DNA from: Rhodobacterales bacterium
GTDB taxonomy: Bacteria > Pseudomonadota > Alphaproteobacteria > Rhodobacterales > Rhodobacteraceae
Assembly: GCA_003249215.1 (NCBI GenBank)
Contig: QKJR01000097.1
Span: forward strand, 1 to 64,000
Direction of reading: 5' to 3'
Length of the DNA: 64,000 bases
The position numbers were made by a program, and so were the translations under genes. The notes beneath the pieces were generated by a model. The model searched no databases and was not told the origin of the DNA. It saw nothing but the letters and a program-made list of their open reading frames with translations. Of the stretch, positions 52,176-60,379 are shown piece after piece; position 1 is the stretch's first letter, and each line of letters opens with the position of its first letter.

Positions 52176-52627
52176 GGTCCGGGCTCCGCCGGGCGCGTCA
52201 CCAGATCGACCTGCGCAAACCCCGCCGCGCCGAGCGCGGGCAACAGCGCCGCGAGCCGCGCGACCGGCGCCGCCGCATCGGCGCGCAGCATCAGCCGTGG
52301 CGGCCGGGCCGCGCAATCCTGCGCCGCGCAATAGCCCGTCCGCGCCGCCGCAAGCTGCGCAAGAAGCGCGCCGTCACTCTCGGCCTGCGCGCTCACCGCC
52401 GCCTCGAACCCGAGCTGCCCCCCGGCGTCGAGATAGAGCGTGAAATCCCCCGCCGTCTCCTCCTGCGCCGTGGCCTCGGGCGGGGTCACCGCGAAGGGCT
52501 CGGGCGGGGCGAGCTCGGCCGAGATCAGGAAGAAGACGAGGAGCAGGAAAACCACGTTGATCATCGGCAGGAGGCTTGTGGCGCGCGGCCGCGCCGGGGC
52601 CTCGGAGAAGTCGAACCGCGCGCTCAT
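52172..52627 (-). CDS. ExbD/TolR-family protein, second copy
   Basis: The 151-residue protein has the single membrane helix LLPMINVVFLLLVFFLISAEL. In this helix the usual proton-path aspartate (PMIDVVF in the neighbouring copy) is replaced by asparagine. A periplasmic domain follows with two cysteines (GYCAAQDCAA). The Asp to Asn change suggests it cannot carry protons itself and may be structural in a mixed ExbD dimer. Both ends overlap neighbouring genes by 4 bp. Confidence 0.82.
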   Translation of the reverse strand: MSARFDFSEAPARPRATSLLPMINVVFLLLVFFLISAELAPPEPFAVTPPEATAQEETAGDFTLYLDAGGQLGFEAAVSAQAESDGALLAQLAAARTGYCAAQDCAARPPRLMLRADAAAPVARLAALLPALGAAGFAQVDLVTRPAEPGP

Positions 52628-53007
52628 TGCACGAGCACCAGCCGGGTGAAGCCCGCCGCGCGCAGCGCCTCCATCACCGCGGTCAGATCCTGCAGGCTGG
52701 CCTCGCGCCCGCGCAGCAGAACCGGATCGCCCGGCGCCTCGACGAGCGCACCGAGCCGCCCCGCAAGATCGGCCAGCGCGACCGGCGTGCCATTGAGCGC
52801 GAGCGCCGCCCCCGGCCCCAGATCGACGAGCCGGAGCGGCCCGCGCCAGGCCTCGTCGGTGCCCTGCGCCGCTGCGAGCGGGATCGTCGTCTCGGACACG
52901 AAACGCGAGGCGAGCATGAAGAAGACCAGCAACAGGAAGACCACGTCGATCATCGGCGTCAGATCGGGCCGCCGCCGCCGTCGCGCGATGTCGAAGGCGG
53001 GCATCAT
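52624..53007 (-). CDS. exbD: ExbD biopolymer transport protein
   Basis: The 127-residue protein has a basic cytosolic N-terminus, the helix PDLTPMIDVVFLLLVFFMLAS with the essential aspartate in MIDVVF, and a periplasmic domain. It couples proton flow through ExbB to TonB movement. It overlaps the ExbB stop and the second ExbD start, so all subunits are translated in step. Confidence 0.9.
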   Translation of the reverse strand: MMPAFDIARRRRRPDLTPMIDVVFLLLVFFMLASRFVSETTIPLAAAQGTDEAWRGPLRLVDLGPGAALALNGTPVALADLAGRLGALVEAPGDPVLLRGREASLQDLTAVMEALRAAGFTRLVLVQ

Positions 53008-53741
53008 TGCGCGGCGCCCGGCACCGGTTGCGGGGCGGGCACGGCCTCCGCCCGCGCGCGCCCGGCCACAACCGAGCCGCGGCGCGTCACGAAGACCCGG
53101 GTCGCGGCATCCTCCATGTCATGGCGCAGCCGCTCGATCACCGACTCGAACCAGGTCAACGCGATCTGCGCGGGGATCGCCACCGCCATGCCCGCGGCCG
53201 TGGTCAGCAGCGCCTCCCAGATCCCGCCGGCAAGGGTCGCGGGATCGGCCCGGGCACCGGCCTCCTGCAGCGCCTGAAAGGCCGCGATCATCCCCGTCAC
53301 CGTGCCGAAAAGGCCCAGCAGCGGGCCGATCGTCGCGGCAAGCTCGATCCCGCGCAGACCCGCACGCGCCCGCGCCAGCAGAGCGCGCGCGACCCGAACG
53401 GTCTCGTCCCGGGCGTCCTCTTCGCTCAGATCCGGATCGAGGGCCGCCGCCATCGCCGCGCCCACCAGCCGCGCGCGCAGCGACTGCCGCCCGGCGAGCG
53501 CGGCTTGCGCCGCGCTTTGCTCGCCCGCGGCCCAGAGCCCGAGCGCGGCCCGCGTATGCCCCCCGCCATGGAAGGCCCCGAACCAGATCAGCGCCCAGAT
53601 CTTCCACAGGATCAGCGCAAGCGTCACCACCGACAGCGCCGCGATCGCCCACATCGCCCCGCCGCCGAGCGCGACAAAATCGCGCATCGCGGCCAGGGCC
53701 CCGCCCAGGCCAGTTCTGATCCCGATTTCGGACATCTCCAC
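53004..53741 (-). CDS. exbB: ExbB/MotA-TolQ-type proton channel
   Basis: The 245-residue protein has a first helix (GGGAMWAIAALSVVTLALILWKIW), a cytosolic loop, and the two family helices in GIELAATIGPLLGLFGTVTGMIAAFQ and GGIWEALLTTAAGMAVAIPAQIAL, diagnostic of ExbB/TolQ/MotA. It forms the pentameric channel around the ExbD helices. GTG 53741 has AGGAG 7 nt upstream; an ATG two codons later (53735) is the alternative. It heads the operon. Confidence 0.9.
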   Translation of the reverse strand: MEMSEIGIRTGLGGALAAMRDFVALGGGAMWAIAALSVVTLALILWKIWALIWFGAFHGGGHTRAALGLWAAGEQSAAQAALAGRQSLRARLVGAAMAAALDPDLSEEDARDETVRVARALLARARAGLRGIELAATIGPLLGLFGTVTGMIAAFQALQEAGARADPATLAGGIWEALLTTAAGMAVAIPAQIALTWFESVIERLRHDMEDAATRVFVTRRGSVVAGRARAEAVPAPQPVPGAAQ

Positions 53742-53911
53742 GGCGCTTCTCCTCTGTCACCGGGTCGCCGGACCGGACCCGCCCGAACGTCGGCCCACCC
53801 GGCAGGCACAGGCCAGAGGGGCTTTCCGGTTGCAGCGGGACATTACAGGGGGATCGGAGGCGGCTCAACTGCCCTGCCCGGCGCCCGCACCGAGGCCAAG
53901 GAGACCTGTGC

Positions 53912-53942
53912 AAAAAATACGGGCCCGGCGTGCGGGCCCGTA
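53912..53942 (-). terminator. Rho-independent terminator on the minus strand
   Basis: TACGGGCCCG and CGGGCCCGTA form a perfect 10-bp stem around a 5-nt loop, followed on the minus strand by six T. It is the best intrinsic terminator in the window and lies 170 bp upstream of exbB, where no annotated gene ends. Confidence 0.85.
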
Positions 53943-54049
53943 CAGGGAAGGAAGGAAGAACGAAACGGCGCAGCTCGGACTTTCCGGGTCGGGACGACGT
54001 AATGCCATCGCCGACGAGCCTTGCCAAAAGCCCCAGACTGCGCCGCTCG
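53912..54049 (-). ncRNA. Candidate structured small RNA upstream of exbB
   Basis: On the minus strand a -35/-10 pair (TTGTTC 54080-54085, GTATTT 54056-54061, 18-bp spacer) is followed by an 8-bp stem CGGCGCAG/CTGCGCCG (53966-53973 with 54038-54045) closing a 64-nt structured loop. A single-stranded pyrimidine run CTTCCTTCCTTCCC (53945-53958) follows, then a perfect terminator. No convincing ORF fits. The pyrimidine run could pair with Shine-Dalgarno sequences. Alternatively it is the attenuated leader of the exbB operon. In the rest of the gap, 53742-53911 and 54050-54288, I see nothing clear. Confidence 0.45.
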
Positions 54050-54288
54050 CACTCGAAATACTCGCTACTAAACGACTGAGAACAAGGACCTGACCACAAG
54101 GCGCGTCCGGAGGCGGGCTCTGCGGTACTCGCAACATGGTCACTGTCTCATTGCGCGGGCGGGGGTGTAAATTCGCATCCTTGCCTAGGCAGTTCTGCCC
54201 ATAACCGAAAGGACAGGTGAATTTCCCTCGCCTCGACAGGCCCGGGCTTGCTAGAACGGCTCCGGTTCCCGCCCGCGAAGGATGACCC

Positions 54289-54330
54289 ATGACGACCGCC
54301 CCCGCCCCATGCGCCCAGCTCGCAGGATGA
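54289..54330 (+). CDS. Possible 13-residue leader peptide before the sensor kinase
   Basis: ATG 54289 opens MTTAPAPCAQLAG and stops 4 bp before the kinase ATG. It has AAGGA at 54278-54282 with good spacing, better than the AGGA available to the kinase, so translational coupling is possible. Short length makes chance likely. Confidence 0.25.
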   Translation: MTTAPAPCAQLAG

Positions 54331-54334
54331 CATC

Positions 54335-56662
54335 ATGAACAAGTCGCTGGGTGCCCTTCTTGCGATCTGCCTCGCGGGGCTGCAATTCCTCGCCGTCCTG
54401 CTGGTCGTCTTTTCCTCCTTCGTGACCTCGGAACAGGCGCTGATTCAGCACGCGCGCAGCCTGTTGCGCGATGTCGGCGTCAACACGATCGAACATTCCA
54501 AGGGCTTCCTGAGCCCCGCCGAAGGGGCGGCGGAACTTGCCGCGCGGCTGGCACAGAACCGCGTGATCGCGAGCGACGACACCGGCGCGCTCGAACAGCT
54601 CCTGTTTCAGCAATTGCAGATCGCCTCACAATTCGCGGGCATCTACTACGGCGGCGGCGACGGCGATTTCGTCTATGTGATGCGCACCCCGGATGGCCCT
54701 GGCCCGTTCCGCTCGAAGATCATCACCCGTGCCGATGATGGCAGCCGCCAGGTCGAACTGATCTGGCGCGACGACAACTTCAACCCGGTCGCGCGCCGCA
54801 TGGACCCCGAGGATACCTACGATCCGCGCACGCGTCCTTGGTTCATCAAGGCCTCCGCCGAGAAGGCGACGATCTGGACCGATCCCTATATCTTCTTCTC
54901 TTCGCAGCAACCGGGCATCACCCTGGCCGCGCCGGTGATCCGCGAGAGCGGCGAGATCCATGGCGTCGTCGGCGTCGATATCGAGATCAGCATGATCTCG
55001 CATTTCCTGTCGCGGCTGAACATCGGCGACCATGGCCGCGCGCTGATCATCCACCGCGACGGCGACGTGATCGCGCATCCCAATCTCGAGCTGATCAAGA
55101 CGCGCAGCGACGACGGCACCCTGCGCTTCGTCAATATCGCGGAATTCGACGATCCGATCGCGCGGGAGGCTTTCGCGCCTCTGCTGGAGGGCGGTCAGAT
55201 CCGGGTGCTTGAGGAAACCGACGCACAATTCGATTATCAGGGCGCGAGCTATGTCTCGACGGTGATGCCGATCATCAGCGACAAGCTGCCCTGGACGATC
55301 GCCGTCTATGCCCCCGAGGACGATTTCACCTCCGTCATCAAGCACAACCGCGCCACCAATATCTGGATCGCGGCGCTTGTCGCCATCGCCACCGGCTTCG
55401 TCGGCCTCGCGCTCGCCAATTACATCCACAAACCGGTGCGCGCCTTCGCCGTGCGCTCGGCGCTGATCTCGCAGGGCGAGATCGACCCCAACGAACCGAT
55501 GCCGCGCACCTATCGCGAACTCGAACGGGCCAATGACACGCTGGTGCGGGAAATCTCGGCCCGACGTGCCACTGAGGACGAATATGGCCAGACCTTCGAC
55601 CTCTCGACCCGCGGCATGGCGCAGATCGCCCCCGAAACCGGCACCTTCATCCGCACCAACGATCGCTTCCGCGCGATCACCGGTTACAACGCCGAAGAGA
55701 TCGCCGGGATGCAGTTTTCCGATCTGCGCGCCCCGGGCGGCCCCGAAGCCGCCCCCTTCTGGCTGGCCGATGTCACCGAAGCGGGGGATCACACGATGAA
55801 CCAGGAGCTGCTCTTGCGGCGCAAGGACGGCGGTTCGGTCTGGGTCGCGGTCAATGCGATCATGATCCGCGACAGTGCCGGGCGCGCGCTGCATGTGGTG
55901 GCCACGGTCGACGACATTTCGGAAGGCCGCGAACAGGCGGCGCAGATCGTGCGGCTGAGCCGCGATCTGTCGCATCTCGCGCGCGGTCATACGATGGGTC
56001 AGATGGCGGCCGGCCTCGCGCACGAGCTCAACCAGCCGCTCGCCGCGATCGCGCAGAATGCCGATACCGCGATCCTCGTTCTGGACGAGCACCCCGAGAC
56101 CGGCCCCGAACTGCCCGAGATCCTGCAGGAGATCGAGAAGCAATCCCTGCGCGCGGGCGAGATCATCCGGGCGCTGCGCGGCTTCATCCGCAAGGACGAG
56201 GGAACCCGCGCGCCCTTCGATTTCGCAGCACTCGTCGATCAGACATTGCGCCTCGTGCAGCCCGAGGCGACCGATGCGGGGGTGACGATCCGCACCGACC
56301 TGCCCGCCCGTCTGCCCGAGGTCACCGCCAACCGGATTCAGATCGCGCAGATCATCGTGAACCTGTTGCGCAATGCGATCGAGGCGATGAACGAACCGGG
56401 CAACAACGCGCGTCAGGTGACGCTCGGCGCCCGGGCAGAAGGCGAGCGCCTGCATGTGACGGTCGAGGACACCGGCCCCGGCGTTCCCGCGAACGTCACC
56501 CTCTTCACCCAGTTCGAGACGACCAAACCCGGCGGCATGGGGCTTGGGCTCTCGATCTGCCGGGCCATCGCCGAGACCAACGGCGGCGCGCTCTGGCAGG
56601 ATGGCGAACCGGGCGAAGGCGCAAGGTTTCACTTCACCTTGCCCCTGACGCAGGCCGCGTAA
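54335..56662 (+). CDS. Membrane sensor histidine kinase (Cache-PAS-HisKA-HATPase)
   Basis: The 775-residue kinase has a membrane helix near residues 9-30, a periplasmic double-Cache sensor (DPRTRPWFIKASAEKATIW with VVGVDIEISMISHFL), a second helix near 345-365, a PAS domain at about 415-530, and HisKA. HisKA carries H563 in MAAGLAHELNQPLAAI, the FixL/DctB-type H box. HATPase motifs are NLLRNAIEAM, DTGPGVP and GGMGLGLSIC. Cache sensors of this layout usually bind small organic acids or amino acids. It is followed after 95 bp by a FixJ-like regulator, its likely partner. Confidence 0.92.
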   Translation: MNKSLGALLAICLAGLQFLAVLLVVFSSFVTSEQALIQHARSLLRDVGVNTIEHSKGFLSPAEGAAELAARLAQNRVIASDDTGALEQLLFQQLQIASQFAGIYYGGGDGDFVYVMRTPDGPGPFRSKIITRADDGSRQVELIWRDDNFNPVARRMDPEDTYDPRTRPWFIKASAEKATIWTDPYIFFSSQQPGITLAAPVIRESGEIHGVVGVDIEISMISHFLSRLNIGDHGRALIIHRDGDVIAHPNLELIKTRSDDGTLRFVNIAEFDDPIAREAFAPLLEGGQIRVLEETDAQFDYQGASYVSTVMPIISDKLPWTIAVYAPEDDFTSVIKHNRATNIWIAALVAIATGFVGLALANYIHKPVRAFAVRSALISQGEIDPNEPMPRTYRELERANDTLVREISARRATEDEYGQTFDLSTRGMAQIAPETGTFIRTNDRFRAITGYNAEEIAGMQFSDLRAPGGPEAAPFWLADVTEAGDHTMNQELLLRRKDGGSVWVAVNAIMIRDSAGRALHVVATVDDISEGREQAAQIVRLSRDLSHLARGHTMGQMAAGLAHELNQPLAAIAQNADTAILVLDEHPETGPELPEILQEIEKQSLRAGEIIRALRGFIRKDEGTRAPFDFAALVDQTLRLVQPEATDAGVTIRTDLPARLPEVTANRIQIAQIIVNLLRNAIEAMNEPGNNARQVTLGARAEGERLHVTVEDTGPGVPANVTLFTQFETTKPGGMGLGLSICRAIAETNGGALWQDGEPGEGARFHFTLPLTQAA

Positions 56663-56757
56663 CGCCGGGGCGCAGTTGCGCCCGCCCCGAGCAAGGCCCT
56701 AAGATGGGGCGGTATCGAGTAGTGTTGAGTATCTGTAGCGAAGGAGCCGAGGCCCGG

Positions 56758-57375
56758 ATGCCCCCATCCCAGGTTTTGCTGACCGTTTTCGTCGTCGACG
56801 ACGATGCCGATATCCGCAGCGCACTGGCCCGTGCGCTGGGCAAGCGCGGCTATGCCGTCGAGACCTTCGACTCGGCGCAGGCCTTTCTCGAGGTCTGGAG
56901 CCCCGAACGGGCCGGCTGTCTCGTGCTCGACTACGGCCTTCCCGGCATGAACGGGCTCGAATTGCAGGCCCTTCTGAACACCCAAGGCCGCACCATCCCC
57001 GTCATCTTCATCACCGGTCACGGCGGGGTTCCCGAATCGGTGCAGGCGATCAAGGGCGGCGCCATCGACTTCCTCGAAAAACCGTTTCGTCAGAGCGATC
57101 TGACAGACCGGATCGAGATCGCCTTCGAGGTTGCCCGCGGCCAGCTCGCCGAGGCCGAACAGAACCGCCGGCAGCAGGCGCGCTTCGAGCGGCTGACCGC
57201 GCGCGAGCTCGAGATCGTCGAATATATCCTCGGCAATCCGGCCGCAGCCTCGAGCAAGGAAATCGCGGCCGTCCTCGGGATCAGCCCGCGCACCGTCGAT
57301 CATCACCGTGCGCGGATCCTCGAGAAGCTCGACATCCGCTCGATCGCCGAGCTGATCGCGCTGGCCCGCGACTGA
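56758..57375 (+). CDS. FixJ-type LuxR-family response regulator
   Basis: The 205-residue regulator has a receiver domain (VVDDDADIR pocket, acceptor D58 in CLVLDYGLPGMNG, threonine in FITGHGG, lysine in FLEKPF). A LuxR-type helix-turn-helix follows (LTARELEIVEYILGNP, then SSKEIAAVLGISPRTVDHHRARILEKL). The domain order and the VKAGAIDFLEKPF-like segment match FixJ/TodT proteins. ATG 56758 is chosen with GAGG 6 nt upstream. With the preceding kinase it forms a complete two-component system; its target genes are unknown. Confidence 0.92.
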   Translation: MPPSQVLLTVFVVDDDADIRSALARALGKRGYAVETFDSAQAFLEVWSPERAGCLVLDYGLPGMNGLELQALLNTQGRTIPVIFITGHGGVPESVQAIKGGAIDFLEKPFRQSDLTDRIEIAFEVARGQLAEAEQNRRQQARFERLTARELEIVEYILGNPAAASSKEIAAVLGISPRTVDHHRARILEKLDIRSIAELIALARD

Positions 57376-57402
57376 GCGCCGGGGTGGCGCTCGGGGCGGC
57401 CC

Positions 57403-58059
57403 TCAGGGCGCGAGCACCATCTCGGGCACATCGGCGGGCACGATCAGCTCCGCTTCGGTCGCGGCGAGGATATCGGCGACACTCACCCCCGGCGCGCGCT
57501 CGCGCAGTTCGAGCCCCGCCTCGGTCGGCGCGATCACGGCCAGATCGGTCACCACCAGATCGACGCGGCGCAGCGAGGTCAGCGGCAGCCCACAGGCGCG
57601 CACGATCTTCGACTGCCCCTTCACCTCATGCTGCATCGCGACCACGACCCGCGCCGCCCCGGTCACCAGATCCATCGCGCCGCCCATCCCCGGCACCATC
57701 TTGCCCGGCACCTTCCAGTTCGCGAGCTGACCGGCCTGATTGACCTGCAGGCCCCCCAGAACGGTCATGTCGAGATGCCCGCCGCGAATGAGCCCGAAGC
57801 TCATCGCGCTGTCGATCGAGGCCGCCCCCGGCACCGCCGAGACGAAACCGCCGCCCGCATCCGTCAGATGCGGGTCCTGCATCCCCTCGGGCGGCCTTGC
57901 CCCGAGGCCGATCACCCCGTTCTCGGCCTGAAAGAACACCCCCAGAGTGGCGGGCACGTAATTGGCCACCATCGAGGGCAGGCCGATGCCGAGATTGACG
58001 AGCATCCCGGGGCGAATTTCGCGGGCGACCCGGCGCGCGATGAGTTCCTTGGCGTCCAT
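57403..58059 (-). CDS. atoA: 3-Oxoacid/acetoacetate CoA-transferase subunit B
   Basis: The 218-residue subunit carries the catalytic glutamate in FQAENGVIGLG and the family stretch VVPGMGGAMDLVTGAARVVVAM. The opening MDAKELIARRVAREIRPGMLVNLGIGLPSMVANYVP is nearly that of AtoA. With AtoD it moves CoA between acetyl-CoA and acetoacetate or short-chain fatty acids. It lies 9 bp after the partner gene and is convergent with the FixJ-like gene. Confidence 0.93.
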   Translation of the reverse strand: MDAKELIARRVAREIRPGMLVNLGIGLPSMVANYVPATLGVFFQAENGVIGLGARPPEGMQDPHLTDAGGGFVSAVPGAASIDSAMSFGLIRGGHLDMTVLGGLQVNQAGQLANWKVPGKMVPGMGGAMDLVTGAARVVVAMQHEVKGQSKIVRACGLPLTSLRRVDLVVTDLAVIAPTEAGLELRERAPGVSVADILAATEAELIVPADVPEMVLAP

Positions 58060-58068
58060 GATCCCCCC

Positions 58069-58722
58069 TCAGCTTTCGCGCACGATCAGATGATCGACCA
58101 GAACGCCCGGCGTCTTGACCAGATCGGGCGGGATCACCCCCACCGGCACGATCGCCTCGGGCTCTGCGATCACGGTGGCGCCCGCAAGCGCGATGATCGG
58201 ATTGAAGTTATGCGCCGTCAGCAGATAGGCGAGATTGCCGACGTAATCGGCCTGCCAGGCGCCGATCAGCGCGAAATCGGCCTTGAGCGGGGTTTCCACG
58301 AGGAAGCGTTTGCCCTCGACCTCGACGATCTGCTTGCCCTCCTCGACCTCGGTCCCGAGGCCGGTCGGCGTCAGCACGCCCCCCAGCCCCATGCCGCCCG
58401 CGCGGATCCGCTCGATCAGCGTGCCCTGTGGCACCAGTTCGCACGCGATCTCGCCCGCGATCATCTTGGCCTGCGTCTCGGGGTTGAGCCCGATATGCGA
58501 GGCGACGACGCGGCGCACGAGGCCCGCGGTGATCAGCTTGCCGATGCCATGGCCCGGCATCGCCGTGTCATTTGCGATCACCGTCAGATCGCGCACCCCG
58601 CGCTCGACGATGGCGTCGATGATCCGCTCGGGCGTGCCCACGGCCATGAACCCGCCGATCATCAGGCTCGCCCCGTCCGGAATCATCTCGGCCGCGGCAG
58701 CGGCCTTCAGCGCACCTTTCAT
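58069..58722 (-). CDS. atoD: 3-Oxoacid/acetoacetate CoA-transferase subunit A
   Basis: The 217-residue subunit matches AtoD: GASLMIGGFMAVGTPERIIDA, IANDTAMPGHGIGKLI, VASHIGLNPETQAKMIAGE, and GGMGLGGVLTPTGLGTEVEEGK. ATG 58722 follows GGGGAGGGGAC and is preferred over an earlier in-frame start. The pair allows growth on acetoacetate or degradation of storage-polymer products. It may complement the acyl-CoA operon at 19-23 kb. Confidence 0.93.
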   Translation of the reverse strand: MKGALKAAAAAEMIPDGASLMIGGFMAVGTPERIIDAIVERGVRDLTVIANDTAMPGHGIGKLITAGLVRRVVASHIGLNPETQAKMIAGEIACELVPQGTLIERIRAGGMGLGGVLTPTGLGTEVEEGKQIVEVEGKRFLVETPLKADFALIGAWQADYVGNLAYLLTAHNFNPIIALAGATVIAEPEAIVPVGVIPPDLVKTPGVLVDHLIVRES

Positions 58723-58773
58723 GTCCCCTCCCCGCGCGCCCCGGCACACCATGGCGCCCTGGGGTCTTTTCTG

Positions 58774-58804
58774 TCGTCCCGGGCCTTTGGGCCCCGGACG
58801 ATCC
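58774..58804. repeat. REP-like palindromic element
   Basis: GTCGTCCCGGGCC-TTT-GGGCCCCGGAC lies in the atoD-fabI gap. Read on the minus strand it shares GGATCG, GGCCC-AAGGCC and CGGGA-GAC blocks with 49629-49656. No T-tract follows on either strand. Confidence 0.4.
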
Positions 58805-58869
58805 TCGAAGTCTTGCCGAAGCGGGCGCGGAAAGCCAGTGCCCCGCGCCCGATCCGCAGCGAAATCCGC

Positions 58870-59634
58870 TCAGGCGGTGATCGAATAGCCGCCGTCGATA
58901 TCGTAGATGCCGCCGGTCAGGTTGCTGGCCTCGGAGGAAGCGAGAAAGGCCGCCATCGCGCCCACATCCTCGATCGTCGAGAGCTGGTGCGTGGGCGCGC
59001 GGCCCGCCGCGGTCGCCATCATCTCGTCGAAATGGCCGATCCCGCTTGCCGCACGGGTCGCCATCGGCCCGGGCGAGAGCGCGTGGACACGGATCCCCTT
59101 CTCGCCCAGTTCCGCCGCGGCGTAACGCACGGTGCTTTCGAGCGCGGCCTTGACCGGACCCATGATGTTGTAGTGCTGCACGACGCGGGTCGAGCCGAAG
59201 AAGCTCACCGAGAGGCAGGTGCCGCCATCGGTCATCAGCGGTTCGGCGAGCTTGATCATCCGCAGGAAGGAATGCACCGAGATATCCATCGCCTGCGAGA
59301 AACCGGCGGCCGAGCTGTCGATGACGCGACCGTGCAGATCGTCCTTGGGGGCGAAGGCGATCGAATGCAGCAGAACGTCGAGGCTGCCCCAGGTATCGGT
59401 GATCTGATCGAAGAAGGCCTCCATCTGCCCCGGCGTGGTCACGTCGAGGGGCCCCACGATCGTCGCGCCGAGCTCCTCGGCGAGCGGCCGGACATGCGGC
59501 TCAGCCTTGGCGTTGAGCCAGGTCACGGCAAGCTCGGCGCCCTGATCGCGGAACGCGCGCGCACATCCCCAGGCGATCGAGCTGCGGTTGGCGATACCGA
59601 CGACAAGGGCTTTCTTTCCGGCGAGTGAGAACAA
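58870..59634 (-). CDS. fabI: Enoyl-[acyl-carrier-protein] reductase FabI
   Basis: FabI reduces enoyl-ACP in the last step of each fatty-acid elongation round. The 254-residue protein is of the divergent SDR type: ALVVGIANRSSIAWGCA in place of the usual glycine motif, LLHSIAFAPKDDL, and the Y-x6-K catalytic pair in QHYNIMGPVKAALES. LSPGPMATRAASGI and the terminal GGIYDIDGGYSI follow. Start is TTG 59634 with GGAGG 6 nt upstream; upstream in-frame codons are not homologous. The sequence is somewhat divergent, so a second, specialised reductase is possible. Confidence 0.9.
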   Translation of the reverse strand: MFSLAGKKALVVGIANRSSIAWGCARAFRDQGAELAVTWLNAKAEPHVRPLAEELGATIVGPLDVTTPGQMEAFFDQITDTWGSLDVLLHSIAFAPKDDLHGRVIDSSAAGFSQAMDISVHSFLRMIKLAEPLMTDGGTCLSVSFFGSTRVVQHYNIMGPVKAALESTVRYAAAELGEKGIRVHALSPGPMATRAASGIGHFDEMMATAAGRAPTHQLSTIEDVGAMAAFLASSEASNLTGGIYDIDGGYSITA

Positions 59635-59723
59635 GATGGGCCTCCAGGTCCAGGGATTTCGGGGCAATCTCTCCCGGCCGCGCGACAGCGCCGCGACAGG
59701 TCGGGATTCGGGGGCAGCGCGCC

Positions 59724-60119
59724 TCAGGCGGGCGCGACTGCGGTTGCTTCGACCTCGACCCTGAACTCGGGACGGGTGAAGCCCGTCACGATGACCAGGG
59801 TCGAGGCGGGTTTCACGGTGACACCCGCAAGCCAGGCGTCACGCACCTCCATGTAGGCAGAAAAATCCGCGCGATCGGTTACATAGGCGTTAAGCCGGAT
59901 CACATCGGCGGGCCCGAGCCCCGCCTCGGCGAGGATCGCCTCGATATTGGCGAAGCATTGGCGCGCCTGGCCCGTCACATCGGGCGCGCAACTGCCATCC
60001 GGCGCGAGCCCGAGCTGCCCCGAGGTCACCACGATTCGCGCCATCGGACCGCTGTCGATCCCGTGCGAATAGGCCCCGAACGGAGGCGCAATCGAGGGCG
60101 GCGTCAGAGATTTCGGCAT
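59724..60119 (-). CDS. ridA: RidA/YjgF-family deaminase
   Basis: RidA proteins hydrolyse reactive enamine/imine intermediates; the RutC branch acts in pyrimidine degradation. The 131-residue protein has APPFGAYSHGI, VTSGQLGLAPDG, QCFANIEAILAEAGLGPADVIRLNAYVTD and the terminal RPEFRVEVEATAV with the family arginine. It is divergent from an importer/deaminase operon with a RutR-like operator between, which favours a pyrimidine-linked role. The start at 60119 gives the standard length. Confidence 0.88.
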   Translation of the reverse strand: MPKSLTPPSIAPPFGAYSHGIDSGPMARIVVTSGQLGLAPDGSCAPDVTGQARQCFANIEAILAEAGLGPADVIRLNAYVTDRADFSAYMEVRDAWLAGVTVKPASTLVIVTGFTRPEFRVEVEATAVAPA

Positions 60120-60248
60120 GAAAGCCTCGGGTTAGGGGATTCGATGCCGCCACTATGCCGCATTGCAGCAATTTGTCGCACCCCCCGTCGCACCCTTCTG
60201 GAAAAATTTGACTGATTCTCGGTCATCCCCCTTGGTGGCGCCCATTTC

Positions 60249-60264
60249 TTGACCATACGGCCAA
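60249..60264. promoter_or_regulatory. RutR-like operator
   Basis: TTGACCATACGGCCAA matches the RutR consensus TTGACCA-NN-TGGTCAA at 12 of 14 defined positions. It lies in the divergent gap between ridA and the importer operon. RutR responds to uracil and thymine. The remainder of the 260-bp gap shows no riboswitch I can recognise. Confidence 0.5.
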
Positions 60265-60379
60265 GAAATTTGCCGAAGCTTTCAGCAACGGCACGCTGGA
60301 TGATGAATTTTCGCGCGCCCCACCTCGCAGCGCGAAGCCGCCCGACTAGGCTTGCGCCATGTCCAATCTGGAGGATCTG

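Noticed and set aside
54626-56632. 668-codon minus-strand open frame inside the Cache-PAS kinase
   Set aside because: The plus-strand kinase has all domain motifs in order; the antisense frame has none.
60120-60379. Thiamine or other riboswitch upstream of the NMT1-type importer
   Set aside because: I could not find the conserved core motifs of a TPP riboswitch; the gap instead holds a RutR-like palindrome.
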